Origin: Albula goreensis
Lineage: Eukaryota > Chordata > Actinopteri > Albuliformes > Albulidae
Reading direction: 5' to 3'
NCBI GenBank assembly: GCA_022829145.1
Contig: CM040745.1
Location: 40,028,144-40,092,143, forward strand
Length of the DNA stretch: 64,000 nt
The translations under genes and the position numbers were made by a program. Below, piece by piece: positions 48,441 to 64,000 of the stretch. Under the pieces are notes generated by a model, which saw nothing but the letters and a program-made list of their open reading frames with translations, was not told where the DNA came from and ran no database searches. Within the stretch, counting starts at the first letter, position 1; every line of letters begins with the position of its first letter.

Positions 48441-49443
48441 TTGTACCGGACTGCTCACCACAAATTGTCAGGGGTGGAAACGAGGGATCATGGGGTCCCA
48501 AAAACAGGGGTCAGACTGAAAGTCAAGATGGTCATTTTCTAAGGTTCGACCTTCAATTTTGTAAAAACTGCCATATAGTATTTTATACAGTTTACTCAGA
48601 CATCCCAAGATCAGAAATGTGTCATTCCCTTGACATAGAAAAGGTCAGGAATGTTATTTTTGAATAGTGTCAAATTCCAAATTCTCTAGGATGAATTTGA
48701 AACTCCATATCTTGGTAAATATGTATGTAATTACATACATGCAAGAGATAATATACTTGTCTATTTGTTTAGTTCATTGCACACACTTTGAATTTGCTGA
48801 AGTGTAAATAAGTGGACTGTTTTATTTTCCCCAATTTATACAGGTGGCTTTAATGTATGTGGTTCACACTAACATACAATTTTCGAACAATTTAATGAAA
48901 TGTCAGCTCACCGCATGAGATGTGCTGAATCATTATATTGCATTGTATTATCCAAGAATTATGTACCATTGCAAGCCCTTTTATACCAACATAAAATGCC
49001 GAATACAAAACGGAACAGCGATTACAATTGCAATGAGTAGCCAATACAACGGTTAACGGTGCCGTGTAACGGTTAGTAGCTGATAAACTCCACTGTCTTC
49101 GTACATCAATTAACGTTCATTCATTCAAGGAAACGGTGGAGGTCTCTTTAAATGTGTGTGTGTGAGTGTGTGTGTGATGGTGGTGGTGGCGGTGGTGTGT
49201 GTGTGGGGGGGGGGATTGGGAATATGGGAGACTAAGCGGAGGGATGAAATAGATGGATTTGTGTTGCTAAACATTTCTCATTTGAACACACAAGTATATA
49301 ATGCAACAATTTTTTTATTTAACCAAATTTAAATTTAGTATGCACGTTTTGAAGAAACACTAAGCGTCATTAATCAAATAATATTTTGAAATTTTTACAG
49401 GAACCCCTTCCATGAAGATGGACGCATCACGTACGTGTCTTTC

Positions 49444-49469
49444 AAAAAAAAAAAAAAAAAAAAAAAAAA
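49444..49469. repeat. poly-A run
   Basis: About 26 A residues. Confidence 0.85.
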
Positions 49470-50288
49470 CAGGTAGTTCACCCTCCCGATGTAGATACTA
49501 GCGACTGCCGAAGTTGTGATTTTCAGGTGCTGGCTTCGGAAGGAGAACACCTGAATCAACGGCAGCAAAGTCGTAACCTTATGATCAGGTTTCAGTCTGG
49601 ATTCAAACGACAACCGATTCTGAAGAACATTGTCGATTTATATGAAAGGTAAACAGATTTTATTGTTTATTGCTAAGTTTATCGCAAAGTGGTTCTGAAT
49701 TTGACCGTAATCGTAAGAATAAGTCGTTATAATTGTGTTATTAATAGGGAGCACCATATGATAATACAAAGCGCTTTAGTATGGTTATGCTGCAATAAAA
49801 TATGTCAGTTTTTCATAGCCTGTTTAGGTGCGCTGTTTATTTTTTGAAGACAGCCGGAAACCTGATTTCCAGTAGCAGTACGTGTAGAAAACAACCATCC
49901 GACAGTAGGAATGGATATTGTAATTTTTTTAAAAAATCTTAACAATACTTGCTAATGTGCTGCAGAAATTTTGAAGGAAAGTTTGACTGAACCAACTAAT
50001 TGTCTGGACTAGAATCAGTTTGACCTACTTACGGCATAGTATAGCCTAGAATGATGTACTTAATCTCGCCTACAAAAATAAATATGATGTAGTCCCGAAA
50101 TAATGAGATCCAAGCTGAAGTTTACAATAGATCCCCGAAAGAAAACAATATGTTCTGGCAAGAGTAATCATTTGGGAGGCAGTGCTCATACTAGACCCAC
50201 TACAGTAGCTCCCGGGATGCGGACGTGATTGCATTCTTATCTGTCACAGACACCTCTCCCCCACCCCTCTTCTGCTCTCTGTCATAGA

Positions 50289-50314
50289 CTCTCTCTCTCT
50301 TTCTCTCTCTCTCA

Positions 50315-50347
<33 letters not shown>
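50289..50347. repeat. compound (CT)n(CA)n microsatellite
   Basis: A CT run to about 50313 is followed by a CA run, each with one interruption. Confidence 0.95.
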
Positions 50348-50612
50348 GTATCTCCGTGCATGAATGTGTTTTTGAACAAAACAGTTGTGCTTGCAGATAA
50401 TGTCAGCCGGAGTGACAAAACTGCAAAAATATGCAGAGCAAGGCTTTTTCAATCACCTGTGTGGCGGAAATGGGTCATCGTGGTTGTTTCCTTTACAGTT
50501 GGCCACATTCATACAAAAAGATACCTTGGGAACACGTAGGGCAGGCTTATATTACTATATCATTAGGCCCCACAAAAGTCTTCCACCACCACCACCTTCA
50601 TGGTAATGATGA

Positions 50613-50646
50613 TAACAACAACAACAACAACAACAATAATAATAAT
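50613..50646. repeat. (AAC)n(AAT)n microsatellite
   Basis: About seven AAC units followed by four AAT units. Confidence 0.85.
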
Positions 50647-52092
50647 GCATGTAATTAATGTGAAGCAGACGTAAAACAGCTGGTTGTTTACAGCCCATTA
50701 CTTATGGTTGAGGACAATTTATGTAGAGGAACGATACATTACTCGTATATAACTAGAATCACAACTATGCCATTTATTTACAATGGAACAATGGTACCTA
50801 AGTCTAAAATTCGCTTGTATTTTCTCAAAGTTTTTTTTTGTCCTGTGGACATTTTCAAGATCGATGTTCTTAGCTGTAATTGTGTAATAGCAATGCTTCG
50901 ATATTGATCTGCTCGTCTTTTCAACTGTTTGATTTGTGATTTGTCACGGCGGGGATCATATTAAATGTGACTGGATTGGACAAAAATAAATAAAATGAAT
51001 AGGTAGATAAAAAAAGATCAAATAGGAGCTTCTGTCAAGGAGTATGAATGATAACCTGTCAGACAGCCCACTGCGTGAGCTACGTGGTCATGCACTTGGT
51101 CAAAACGTGATGTGTTTAACAACCAATTAAATATTAAACCTGTTTCACCTGCCCATACATAAGATACAGTTCAGTAGGCAATAAAACACGAAATTTGAAA
51201 TACAGCATTTCTTTAGAATTCTGCCGAACTCTTTGTGGACAAGCCATAACTCTTTAGGTTTACCCATCAAGAATGTGGTCTTTAAAAACTATAGTAATTA
51301 TATATTGCTCAGCAGTATAATACTATGTAGTAAATGTTTCACCTTATGATAAAATTAGATTACAAGGGTGATAGGTACTTCTTCATTTTCCCTTCCACTT
51401 TTCTTAGCTCTGTGCATTTGCTCTGCAGTGCCTATGATGGTTCCTACAGAAAAGTGGAGAATATTCAGTCCACACATTTTTTCTTTTAAAATATTTGAGT
51501 CACATTCAGTATAATAATAAAAAGAACCAGTACATCTGAGGTGCTCAGACTTCAGAGTTTGAAATGTCATTTTATTTTAGTTCACAGCAGAACTCTGGCA
51601 AAAAATAAAATCTCCCTCAGTCAAAAACATATTGCATTTTCTACATTTGTAATCCAAGGGAAAGGTGGAATATTACATTTTTTTCATATATTATTTTTTC
51701 TTGTGGTCTTTTTCAATAGAACGGAAACACAAATACTTTCTTAGAAATATTAGGAGAAAACCAAGAACTTTTCCTTTCAAGGAGCAATCTTGTTTCCACC
51801 TTTGTTAGATACCGTTTGGTGTGGGTTTTGCCTTCATAGTATTTATTTGTTATTTAAACCCTCGCTGACTGTTCTCTTCAGACCAGATAAAATCAAAATA
51901 CATGTTCTGTTGCCTCTGCTGTCCTTCTGCTTTGACAGAACTCTGCTTGCAGACTTGCGTCTCGCCGAGCTGAGCTCATTCACAAATCCTCCCGCATACT
52001 GACAGCATCCATCTTCTAATGTGACAAGCGGCACACGTCGTCTCTCCTCTATCCAATCACCCCCCTCTTTTTCCCCTTGATTCATCTTTCAG

Positions 52093-52155
52093 CCCCGCGG
52101 CCCCTGCTTGCCTCTCCCTCTGGATTCTCACTGTGCCGGTGGCTATGGTAAAGCC
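52093..52155 (+). promoter_or_regulatory. probable 5'UTR of LRRC3-family coding exon, with out-of-frame ATG
   Basis: TTCATCTTTCAG at 52081-52092 is a good 3' splice site, consistent with the non-coding first exon usual in this family. An upstream ATG at 52145 with a purine at -3 and G at +4 lies 11 bases before the chosen start. It is out of frame and stays open to about 52492. Confidence 0.45.
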
Positions 52156-52983
52156 ATGGATGCTGGCGGGAGAGGCGGTTGCTGTGACCGTGGCAACGGT
52201 GGGAGGAGCCAACTGTGGGGTCTGCTGCTGCTGTGGTTGTGCCACCAGGTGGCGCCGCAGTGCCCGGAGCGCTGCCACTGCACCTGGGAGAGCGGGGAGG
52301 TGCAGTGCATGGACGCCGGGCTCCGGGAGGTCCCGCGGGGGCTGCCTGAGGACACTGTGTCCCTGCACCTGGAGCACAACCTCATCCGGAGCATCCCGGA
52401 GGGTGCCTTCAGGGACCTGCCCCACCTGCGCGACCTTCACCTCTCCCACAACCGCATCGAGACCCTCTCCTCGGGCGCCCTCCGCCACCTGAGCTCCGAC
52501 CTCAGGCTGCTGGACCTCTCGCACAACCGGCTCCGGCAGGCCAGCCGGGAGGAGTTCGGCTCCACGCGGGCCAAAACCCGCCTCTTCCACAACCCCTGGC
52601 ACTGCGACTGCGCCCTGCAGGAGCTGGTGGAGACGCTCAACCTGGAGCCGGAGACGGTGAACGACATCGTGTGCGAGAGCTCGGCCCGGGGCGCCGGGGA
52701 GGGGGGCCGCTGGGAGGAGGTGGGCGGGGCCGGGGAGCACGCCGGACAGCCCCTGGTCAAGCTGCTGGACTCCGGGGTCAACTTCTGCAGCCTGCAGCGC
52801 AAGACCACCGACGTGGCCATGCTGGTGACCATGTTCGTCTGGTTCTTCATGGTCATTGTGTATGTGGTGTACTACGTGCGGCAGAACCAGGCCGAAGCCC
52901 GGAGACACCTGGAGTATCTGAAGAGTCTGCCCAGTCCCCGCAAGGCCGCCACTGAAACAGACACGCTCAGCACTGGCTTCTGA
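52156..52983 (+). CDS. LRRC3-family leucine-rich repeat membrane protein (LRRC3B/LRRC3C-like)
   Basis: A single-exon CDS of 275 residues. An N-terminal hydrophobic segment (about 19-33, LWGLLLLWLC) acts as signal peptide. An LRRNT cap (CPERCHC, residues 36-42) follows, then about three LRRs (LHLEHNLIRSIP, LHLSHNRIETL, LDLSHNRL) and an LRRCT cap (NPWHCDCALQELVE). A transmembrane helix (about 220-241, VAMLVTMFVWFFMVIVYVVY) and a short tail with RRHLEYLKSLPS end it. Order, length and the tail motif are diagnostic of LRRC3/3B/3C type I membrane proteins, whose function is poorly defined. The transmembrane and tail segments resemble LRRC3B; linkage and length would also suit LRRC3C, so I leave the symbol open. 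A Gly/Glu-rich stretch lies between LRRCT and membrane. The exon is markedly more GC-rich than its flanks. The start was chosen as the first in-frame ATG before the signal peptide. Confidence 0.9.
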   Translation: MDAGGRGGCCDRGNGGRSQLWGLLLLWLCHQVAPQCPERCHCTWESGEVQCMDAGLREVPRGLPEDTVSLHLEHNLIRSIPEGAFRDLPHLRDLHLSHNRIETLSSGALRHLSSDLRLLDLSHNRLRQASREEFGSTRAKTRLFHNPWHCDCALQELVETLNLEPETVNDIVCESSARGAGEGGRWEEVGGAGEHAGQPLVKLLDSGVNFCSLQRKTTDVAMLVTMFVWFFMVIVYVVYYVRQNQAEARRHLEYLKSLPSPRKAATETDTLSTGF

Positions 52984-53700
52984 GCAGAGTCGCTGAACAT
53001 ATCATTCTTATGACACTGCTGTGTCTGTGCCCTCCACTGCAGATCAAAAAAACTCTGTAGCAACTAACAGATTCTTAAGTACACCTGTACTGGGTGCTGT
53101 TCAATGCCCTACTCCTGACTGCAGCTGTATAATATCCTTCTCGGAATGTGAATACTGAACAATACCAAACTTCCTTTGCCTGTCCCCTCTGTACATCTGC
53201 CTGCAATTTTCAAATATGTATCCTGGAGAGGAGCAGAGAGGATATAGGCATAATTTCAGAACCCACAGGCTTCCAGCATCTGTGTTAACACACTCACAGT
53301 AAGGCTACTCAACCAGTGTCACTGTATTGTTTAATATTGTTCTCATTACCTGTGTAGAGCAATGTTTCGATAGGAGTTCTCTCATTAGAGATCAGATACA
53401 AATCATCTTTAAATAGCATGAAACATTGTCAGAGACACTGCTGAAGTGCTGAGTGAGCACACTGAAATATATTGCTATCTTGGGGACAGAGAAATTAATA
53501 CCAGATTTAGAACTGGTTTAATAATTAAATCCCCATCTTTAAAAATATGTTAATGATCTTTTGGGATGACTGTCCATAGATCTCGATTATTTTTGCGTGT
53601 TCTCTTGTATGAATCGGTTCTAAAATGTGGCATTTAGCAACTGAGAACATTCTAATAGCCGATCAATGTCCGTTTTCCTTTAGATGTCCATATCTGTACA

Positions 53701-53706
53701 AATAAA
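53701..53706 (+). terminator. possible polyadenylation signal of the LRRC3-family gene
   Basis: The first good AATAAA after the stop, about 720 bp downstream. Another lies at 54170. Which is used cannot be told from sequence. Confidence 0.35.
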
Positions 53707-53782
53707 TAATGATATTGTACTTACCAGATAATGTTGTGCTTAAGAAAATTAACTCTGAATAGTATATTCCTTGCACCACTAA

Positions 53783-54018
53783 TGGTTCTCAAACCTGGTC
53801 CTGGGGACCTGTTTATGCTGTCACAGGTTTTGTCACAGTTAATATCTTGATCAGTTAAGGTTACTGAGAACATTTTAAGTTCTGCCACCATTTTTTCCTA
53901 CAATATTTGAATAGAACACAAGATTGAATTGTTACCATTTGCCCGGTCATTGAACTCTACAGATGATTTAATTTTGTGATCAGGTGACTACAGCAAACAG
54001 GACCCCACTGACTTCACC
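53783..54018. mobile_element. possible short non-autonomous DNA element
   Basis: The left end GGTTCTCAAACCTGGTCCTG and the right end, in reverse complement GTGAAGTCAGTGGGGTCCTG, resemble the ends of the element at 44308-44775. The similarity is loose. Confidence 0.35.
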
Positions 54019-57000
54019 AGCCAGGCCATAATTGAATCAATGAAAAGATGCATCTCTTTTGCATGCTTTATAACACATTGCACAAAATGAAACCATTAAG
54101 TAATGATTTTCAGATTAAAAGATGGCCTTAAGTAGGTAAATCATTCTTATACAGACATTACAAGAATGCAATAAAGAATAATGAACAGGCTGATAACGTT
54201 TTAGAGGTTGCAGTTATTGTTCGAAAAAGCAACGCACAAAACTGGTCTCTAAGAACGGAATTAGAACCTCTGCCCTCCGCCCCCTATATCACAGATCTGA
54301 ACATTTGGCATATGATGGCACCCTGAACATTCAGTAACCATCTGGTTACATTATTTGCTCCCAGAATTGAGGACCCGCTTGTAATTTACAGATATTTGAC
54401 GGACTCCAGTGCTGTGTCCATACTACTTTTTAATCCATGGTAATCGTTTTTTTCACGCACGTCCAATACTTACTCAGCTGAAATTCACACTCACTTCAGT
54501 AGCCAATACGACTCAATCTGCACTGGCTGCTAAACCAGTTCAGTGGCTCCAAAAGAGACGAAGTTTTAGCCGCATCACAATCTTGTTTTTTTATCTTAAA
54601 ATTTAGTGCGATCACATGAACGGCGCATTATATAGTAAGGATTTAGATGCATCAGAAATACGGTTTTTCTGAAACACACCTGCCTGATACAAAGAGAAAT
54701 CCATCCCGGGTTGCATTGAATAAAATAACTACTTTATGCTGGCACATGTCCACGAATGAAAACATGTACTGTAGTCTATTTGTCCAGAGTCCCCTCTTCA
54801 TTCTGTTTCTTTTTTCAGCAAACCCAAAATACAATTCTGAAGTGCATTAGTGTGGTATGTCATGCTCAATTTAAGTTCCCCCACACGGTCCATATAAACA
54901 TTGCTCAACGTTTTTAAGGTCCTGACAGGAATCCGAATGAACAGGTTTGCGCTGTAACGTTTGGTCTGTGATGATTTTTTTCCTAACCGATCACTGTGGG
55001 CATGGACTTTTTTCAACACGCTACAGTATGGAGAACATATTTTGTCCATTTGGGCGAGATGAATGAACATTTCATGGTGTGGAGAATCTTTAATGTTGAG
55101 ACTAAGCAGACCGTAATTCTGTTGTTAAACCGTTTCTAAATTGATTTTTAAAAAAATCATAATTGTGTCGAAGTAGCATGACCATGCCACCATCTGACCA
55201 GCACGTAGTTAACGTGATAATCAGGCTTCGCCTTCAAGGGAAAGTAGGCCTACTAGAACTTAAGTATCGAACCAGCAGAAACCAGAGATCATAAATGTTA
55301 GATCTAATGTTTGACTGGTGTCAAACCAGTACAAAGTATCCCGCCAATTTACCAGCCACTTGTTTATGTGCTGCATTCTTGAATTCCATCTGTAACATGT
55401 AAAGTTACAGCAAAAATCACACACAACTACTCTGGATAATGACTATAATTTTTTATTCTTTTGATCTCTACAGGAAAGGCACTTTAATCATCTTGCTTAC
55501 GTTAGTGTTGGGCCACTCTGGCCAAATTTGTTGTTGACTGCAATGTTATCTTGGCCGTTTTCTTCGTTTGGTTTTTAACAACTTATCAATGACACCTTTT
55601 AAACAGGTGTGTTGTTTAATGTCTCACAAACAGCCCAAATTGTCTTGACCTTGAGTTGCATACGTTAAGATAACACCGTTACCTGTGCTGTCTGAAACCT
55701 GTTATTCAACGATGGATAGACTGGTGCGATACTTATCAGGGGGTTAAATGAGTGCAAATCAATTCTTTTACGAGACCTTGTTGGATAACACATTTTATTG
55801 GGAAATTAAAATGTATCAGACGTCAATCATGAAAAAAAGTCTCCTCTGGTTTGACTGAAGCCTCGATTTGGAAAATTTTGTCAGAATTTACTCTAGCAGT
55901 CGTGTATAGTTTCCCAAAAACACACACAGTAGTTGGAAGGGAATGCACTTAATAGTGGGTGGCCTGTCGGGAGTAGTAGCGCTGACTTGGAAAAAGACTG
56001 GCAAGTGTATCAAGGGTAGCCATGCCAATTACGAAACAAGCGTGTAGTAATAACAACAGCAATAATAATGATATTATTATCATCATAATAGTCGTTGCTT
56101 CTTCTTCTTATTATTTTGTTAACAGCTATGATTTAGTTTGACTTAATATTTTATGCTATTATTGATGTGTAGTTTTGAAAAATATCTGTGTATCCAGGTA
56201 AATCACTAAGGCAAACTACGCCTCAATTTGGACTCTCAATTGGTATCTTACGCTTTCAAATTAGAATAAGTGTATCCACAGTTGGTTTGAGGTAATTCTG
56301 CTTCCCTAACGAAGTTATGCGAATGTAATTGGAGCCAATATATACTCATTAATCCCTATCGAAAACACAAGATTCATTTTCTCCCAAAAACTTTCTCCCA
56401 AAATTGTCTCTGCATCATTCATTTCTGTCACCTGAACTGGATTATAAATGTTACACACCGTGTCCTTGTTAACAGGATGCACGCAAGTGACATCTATGTT
56501 GAAGTATGTTAGCTGTATTTTCTGTAAACAAGTCAAGTTGATACATGTTGTAGGAGAAGGTATTGTGAATGTAATGTTAATCATTTTACGATATGTGTTT
56601 GTCTCGTTGAAGAGTACATTGATGAGTAACATGAAAATAACCATAACCCTTCCATGGGTTCGTCTGTGTGTTGTGAACACGTGGAGTCAAGCTTACGTAC
56701 GCAATGTGGCACTGACGTTCAGTAGCAATAACATCGTTAGTGCACATAAAACAATATCGGCACCTATTTACCTTGATTGTTCCTGTAATGTAATACGTTT
56801 TAGGCTGTTAGAAAGTGACGATGTTACTTGATGCTACAGCAGGGATCTCAATTTTGCAGTTGTCAGAATCCAATCCATTTCTGATTGTGGTAGTTACGAC
56901 TGCTGGGGGTACAGCCCGCTCTGCAACCAGCGGCTGTCTGCAGATTATTCACCATGAAAACAGACCCATTTTAATGGCGTTTCCCCTGGTACCTCTGTAG
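54019..57000. other. intergenic, no confirmed gene
   Basis: AT-rich. A 121-residue minus-strand frame (56315-56680) with a hydrophobic start and several Cys is the only notable open frame. No domain is recognised. Confidence 0.5.
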
Positions 57001-57169
57001 ATATTTTGTGTTGCTGTGAAATTTCCCTACCAAGCTGTGTTGCATCCCTGCTACGATGAGAATGTTGCTTTGTCCAGATGACGAACAATTTTTCTGAGGA
57101 TGCAAGACACCATCTGGCTTAAGGAAAAAGAACCAGGAACTGAGATACCCCCTTGGTGTATTTTTTTAA

Positions 57170-59446
57170 TTAAAATTTTTTATTTGTGTTTTGTTTTGTC
57201 CTTGTGATTTCTTTCCTGTTTATTTCCGTCAAGAAGTATTCCAAGTTTAAAGGTTAATCATTCAAAACAAAGATTACATCATAGTTTTGAAAAATAGTAC
57301 AGAAATAATGAAATTAAATAAATCAGTGAAAACAAGGAAAAAAGTGAAAAAATATAAAACAAACGTGGCTCTGTTTTGTTTATAGAAATGCTTCTACCTT
57401 TTATTGCTAAGGAGAAAGGTCTTGAGAGAAAATGAAGGAAAGAAGTACAGGTTGACATATCAGATCACAAGATTACTGCTGTTCTTGGCTGGTAATGGTA
57501 CCCATTCCTATTCTACCATGCTTAAAACCATTATTTAAAATATTGAAAAAAAAACATCTATTTTACATATACAAAATAGTACAGGATTTCATTCCACTCC
57601 TTTTTCTTCTATTATCTTGCTTATTATTTCTGACAAACAAAATAAAAACAGAATCAACCACCACCCTCCACCCCTGGTAGGAATACTGTCTGTTTCTGTG
57701 TGTCTGCTCTACACCTCTCACAGATGGTTCACTCACACACACAAAACCATGCACTCACAAATAAGCAGGGCGCTGGAGCATAAAGTCTTCTGTTTGGCGG
57801 GAAAATTAACTTCCCAACAACAAGGAAACAAATAAACACGGAAAATAAAAATATAGATATGAAAAAAGTAGACGACCTCTTTTCCCAAGCATTCTGCTCC
57901 CTGCCCCCCCCTTCTGGAACTTGGGAAAATGACACCAAAAAAATAAATAAAATAAAAAAGCGACTTCATTGTTACTTGTTTTTTCTTTTATTTCCAATTT
58001 ACATTAATTAAATCCGTAACAAAAAAACAAAATCATGATCATGATCATAATAATAATAATATTATTATTAATAATAATATTAATAATAATACAAATATAC
58101 ACACCCTCACACATGAGACACCCCCTGCCCTGGTCGCTGGGGGGCATGGAGTTGATAAAATGAGGGATTTCCTGTCATTAGATTTATCTCTGGGGTGTGA
58201 TGTTAGGGGTTTTGTGGAACCCCAAAATGTCCCAGATCATTCCAGTTGAGGCCTCTAGGGCAGGGGACATGTTGTGTGTGAGGGGGCGGGGTTTGGTTTT
58301 TGGGGGTGGGGTTTGGGAGGTGGGGGTGGGGGTGTGGACTGCGTGGCAGAGACTGAAGTCATAGCACCTTCTGAAAATGGGCCAATCAGAGCGTTGATGC
58401 CCCATCAAGCTCGAGACCTGCCCAGGCTACTTTCGCAAGCTTGGGCTCAGCGTCAAGGTTTCTGTTTGTTTGTTTTTTCAGCGTGAGGTAGCTTAAAAAT
58501 GATTATAAAAGAAAAAAAAAACAAGTAAACAAAAAAGAAAACAAATTCTATTCAGGGTTTTTTTCCAAATTTAGGACGTCTCAATAAGAAGACGAAATAT
58601 TTCTTATTGTGGGCAGTAAAGGGGGGAAAATGTTTAGCACACTGAAAAAGGAAATAAAATAAATCCCAGATTAAAACGTACTTTCCAAAAAGTGTATATA
58701 TATGTATACACACACATATACGTATATATACATATATACATGTAATTATAAATCAGTATCTGGTTGTTAAAAAATACAGACTGTTTTACAACAATAGCAC
58801 CATTGATTTTATTATAATACACAGTAATTTTTGATACACACTGTGGTGGTAGAAGTAGGAACACCTGCACTCATTACAATGTTGGACATATTTTTGGTAA
58901 GTTTTTGGTAATGTATTTTGGAGTGGAAGTGAGAGGGACACAGGAAGGGGGTGAGGGTGGTGACCAAGGTTACTGATGTATTTTAGTACTTGAGGAGGGG
59001 GAGGATTTCATTTGCTTGTAAAACTTTGAGCCCTACCACACCTTGGATCCTAGAGGATCTTACAAAGATAGACAATAAATAAATATCTCCAAGTCATGTT
59101 CTTTTTTCCACTTTTCTCTCTCGTATGTTCCCTCTTTTTCCTAATTCTCATTCCTTCTCATGTAAAACAGGGTGGTTTGCCCAGGGTGGGAGGGGCCATG
59201 GGAGACTTGTGTGCAGTCCAGGAACGTGATTGGTTGGAAATGGTGGTGCTTCTCAGTCAATCTCATAGGAATATTGCTGGTGCCATTCAGTGCAGATATC
59301 CTTGGAGTACAACTTGGAAAGTACTTTTTTAACTTTTAAAAAAAGAGTTTTTTAAAAAAAATGTCTTGATTTTTCTGGTTCTTTCTTCCTTTTTTGGAGT
59401 GTGTGTTTATTTTTTTTTAATCTTTCGTGTTTCTTTCTATTCCTCT
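57170..59446 (-). other. col2a1: probable col2a1 3'UTR and 3' flank
   Basis: This region lies downstream of the col2a1 stop on the minus strand. Minus-strand AATAAA signals (TTTATT on the plus strand) occur at 59406, 58808, 57987, 57400, 57219 and 57179, so the 3'UTR end cannot be fixed. The region holds A- and T-rich tracts, a TAA microsatellite at 58047-58091 and a G-rich tract at 58282-58334. No other gene is visible. Confidence 0.4.
58282..58334 (+). repeat. G-rich tract with quadruplex-forming runs
   Basis: At least six runs of four or five G separated by short T-rich loops, on the strand opposite the col2a1 transcript. Confidence 0.7.

Positions 59447-64000
<4,554 letters not shown>

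Larger units (their letters stand above)
48441..52092. other. intergenic, or first intron of the LRRC3-family gene
   Basis: There is no coding sequence. Members of this family usually have a non-coding first exon, so the 5'UTR exon may lie here, but I could not place it. Simple repeats are listed separately. Confidence 0.45.

Noticed and set aside
47654..48501. Long Cys/Pro-rich open frames antisense to the 38-bp minisatellite
   Set aside because: They arise from a stop-free repeat unit, not from a conserved protein.
52057..52908. 283-codon open frame antisense to the LRRC3-family gene
   Set aside because: It mirrors the GC-rich coding exon on the other strand. The translation is low in structure and has no domain, and the plus-strand product is clearly the real one.

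Overview
The window is vertebrate nuclear DNA, most likely from a ray-finned (teleost) fish. The evidence is split genes with GT-AG introns, a fibrillar collagen gene, fish-type Tc1 transposons, tRNA-derived SINEs, L1- and L2/CR1-type LINE remnants, a Ty3/gypsy remnant and abundant microsatellites. The species cannot be named from the sequence alone.

Three protein-coding genes are supported. (1) myg1 (+), a DHH-type phosphoesterase/exonuclease, in seven coding exons from 15255 to 42275. All splice sites and phases close into a 410-residue protein, with a polyadenylation signal at 42367. (2) A GC-rich single-coding-exon LRRC3-family gene (+) at 52156-52983, encoding a small leucine-rich-repeat membrane protein. 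(3) The 3' part of col2a1 (-), 62766 down to 59447: three triple-helix exons, the junction exon, and the rest of the C-propeptide to the stop codon. The gene continues upstream (higher coordinates) beyond the window.

Layout: 1-15.2 kb is gene-poor and AT-rich, with SINEs, a Ty3/gypsy integrase remnant, an insertion flanked by target-site duplications, and one unidentified exon-like block (10364-10621, -). 15.2-42.3 kb is myg1, whose long introns hold a degraded L1 tail, two Tc1 relics, several copies of a tRNA-like SINE family, a candidate hammerhead ribozyme and three minisatellites. 42.4-52.1 kb is intergenic, with a 38-bp minisatellite. 52.1-54 kb is the LRRC3-family gene. 54-57 kb is gene-free. 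57-62.8 kb is the col2a1 3' end and its probable 3'UTR.

The genes do not form a functional unit. The most unusual feature is in myg1: a 44/38-bp minisatellite abuts exon 6 and its units repeat the exon's own 3' splice site, giving ten decoy AG sites, each followed in the exon's frame by a stop. A second array with acceptor-like units lies just before exon 7. No defence-like or otherwise unprecedented system was seen.
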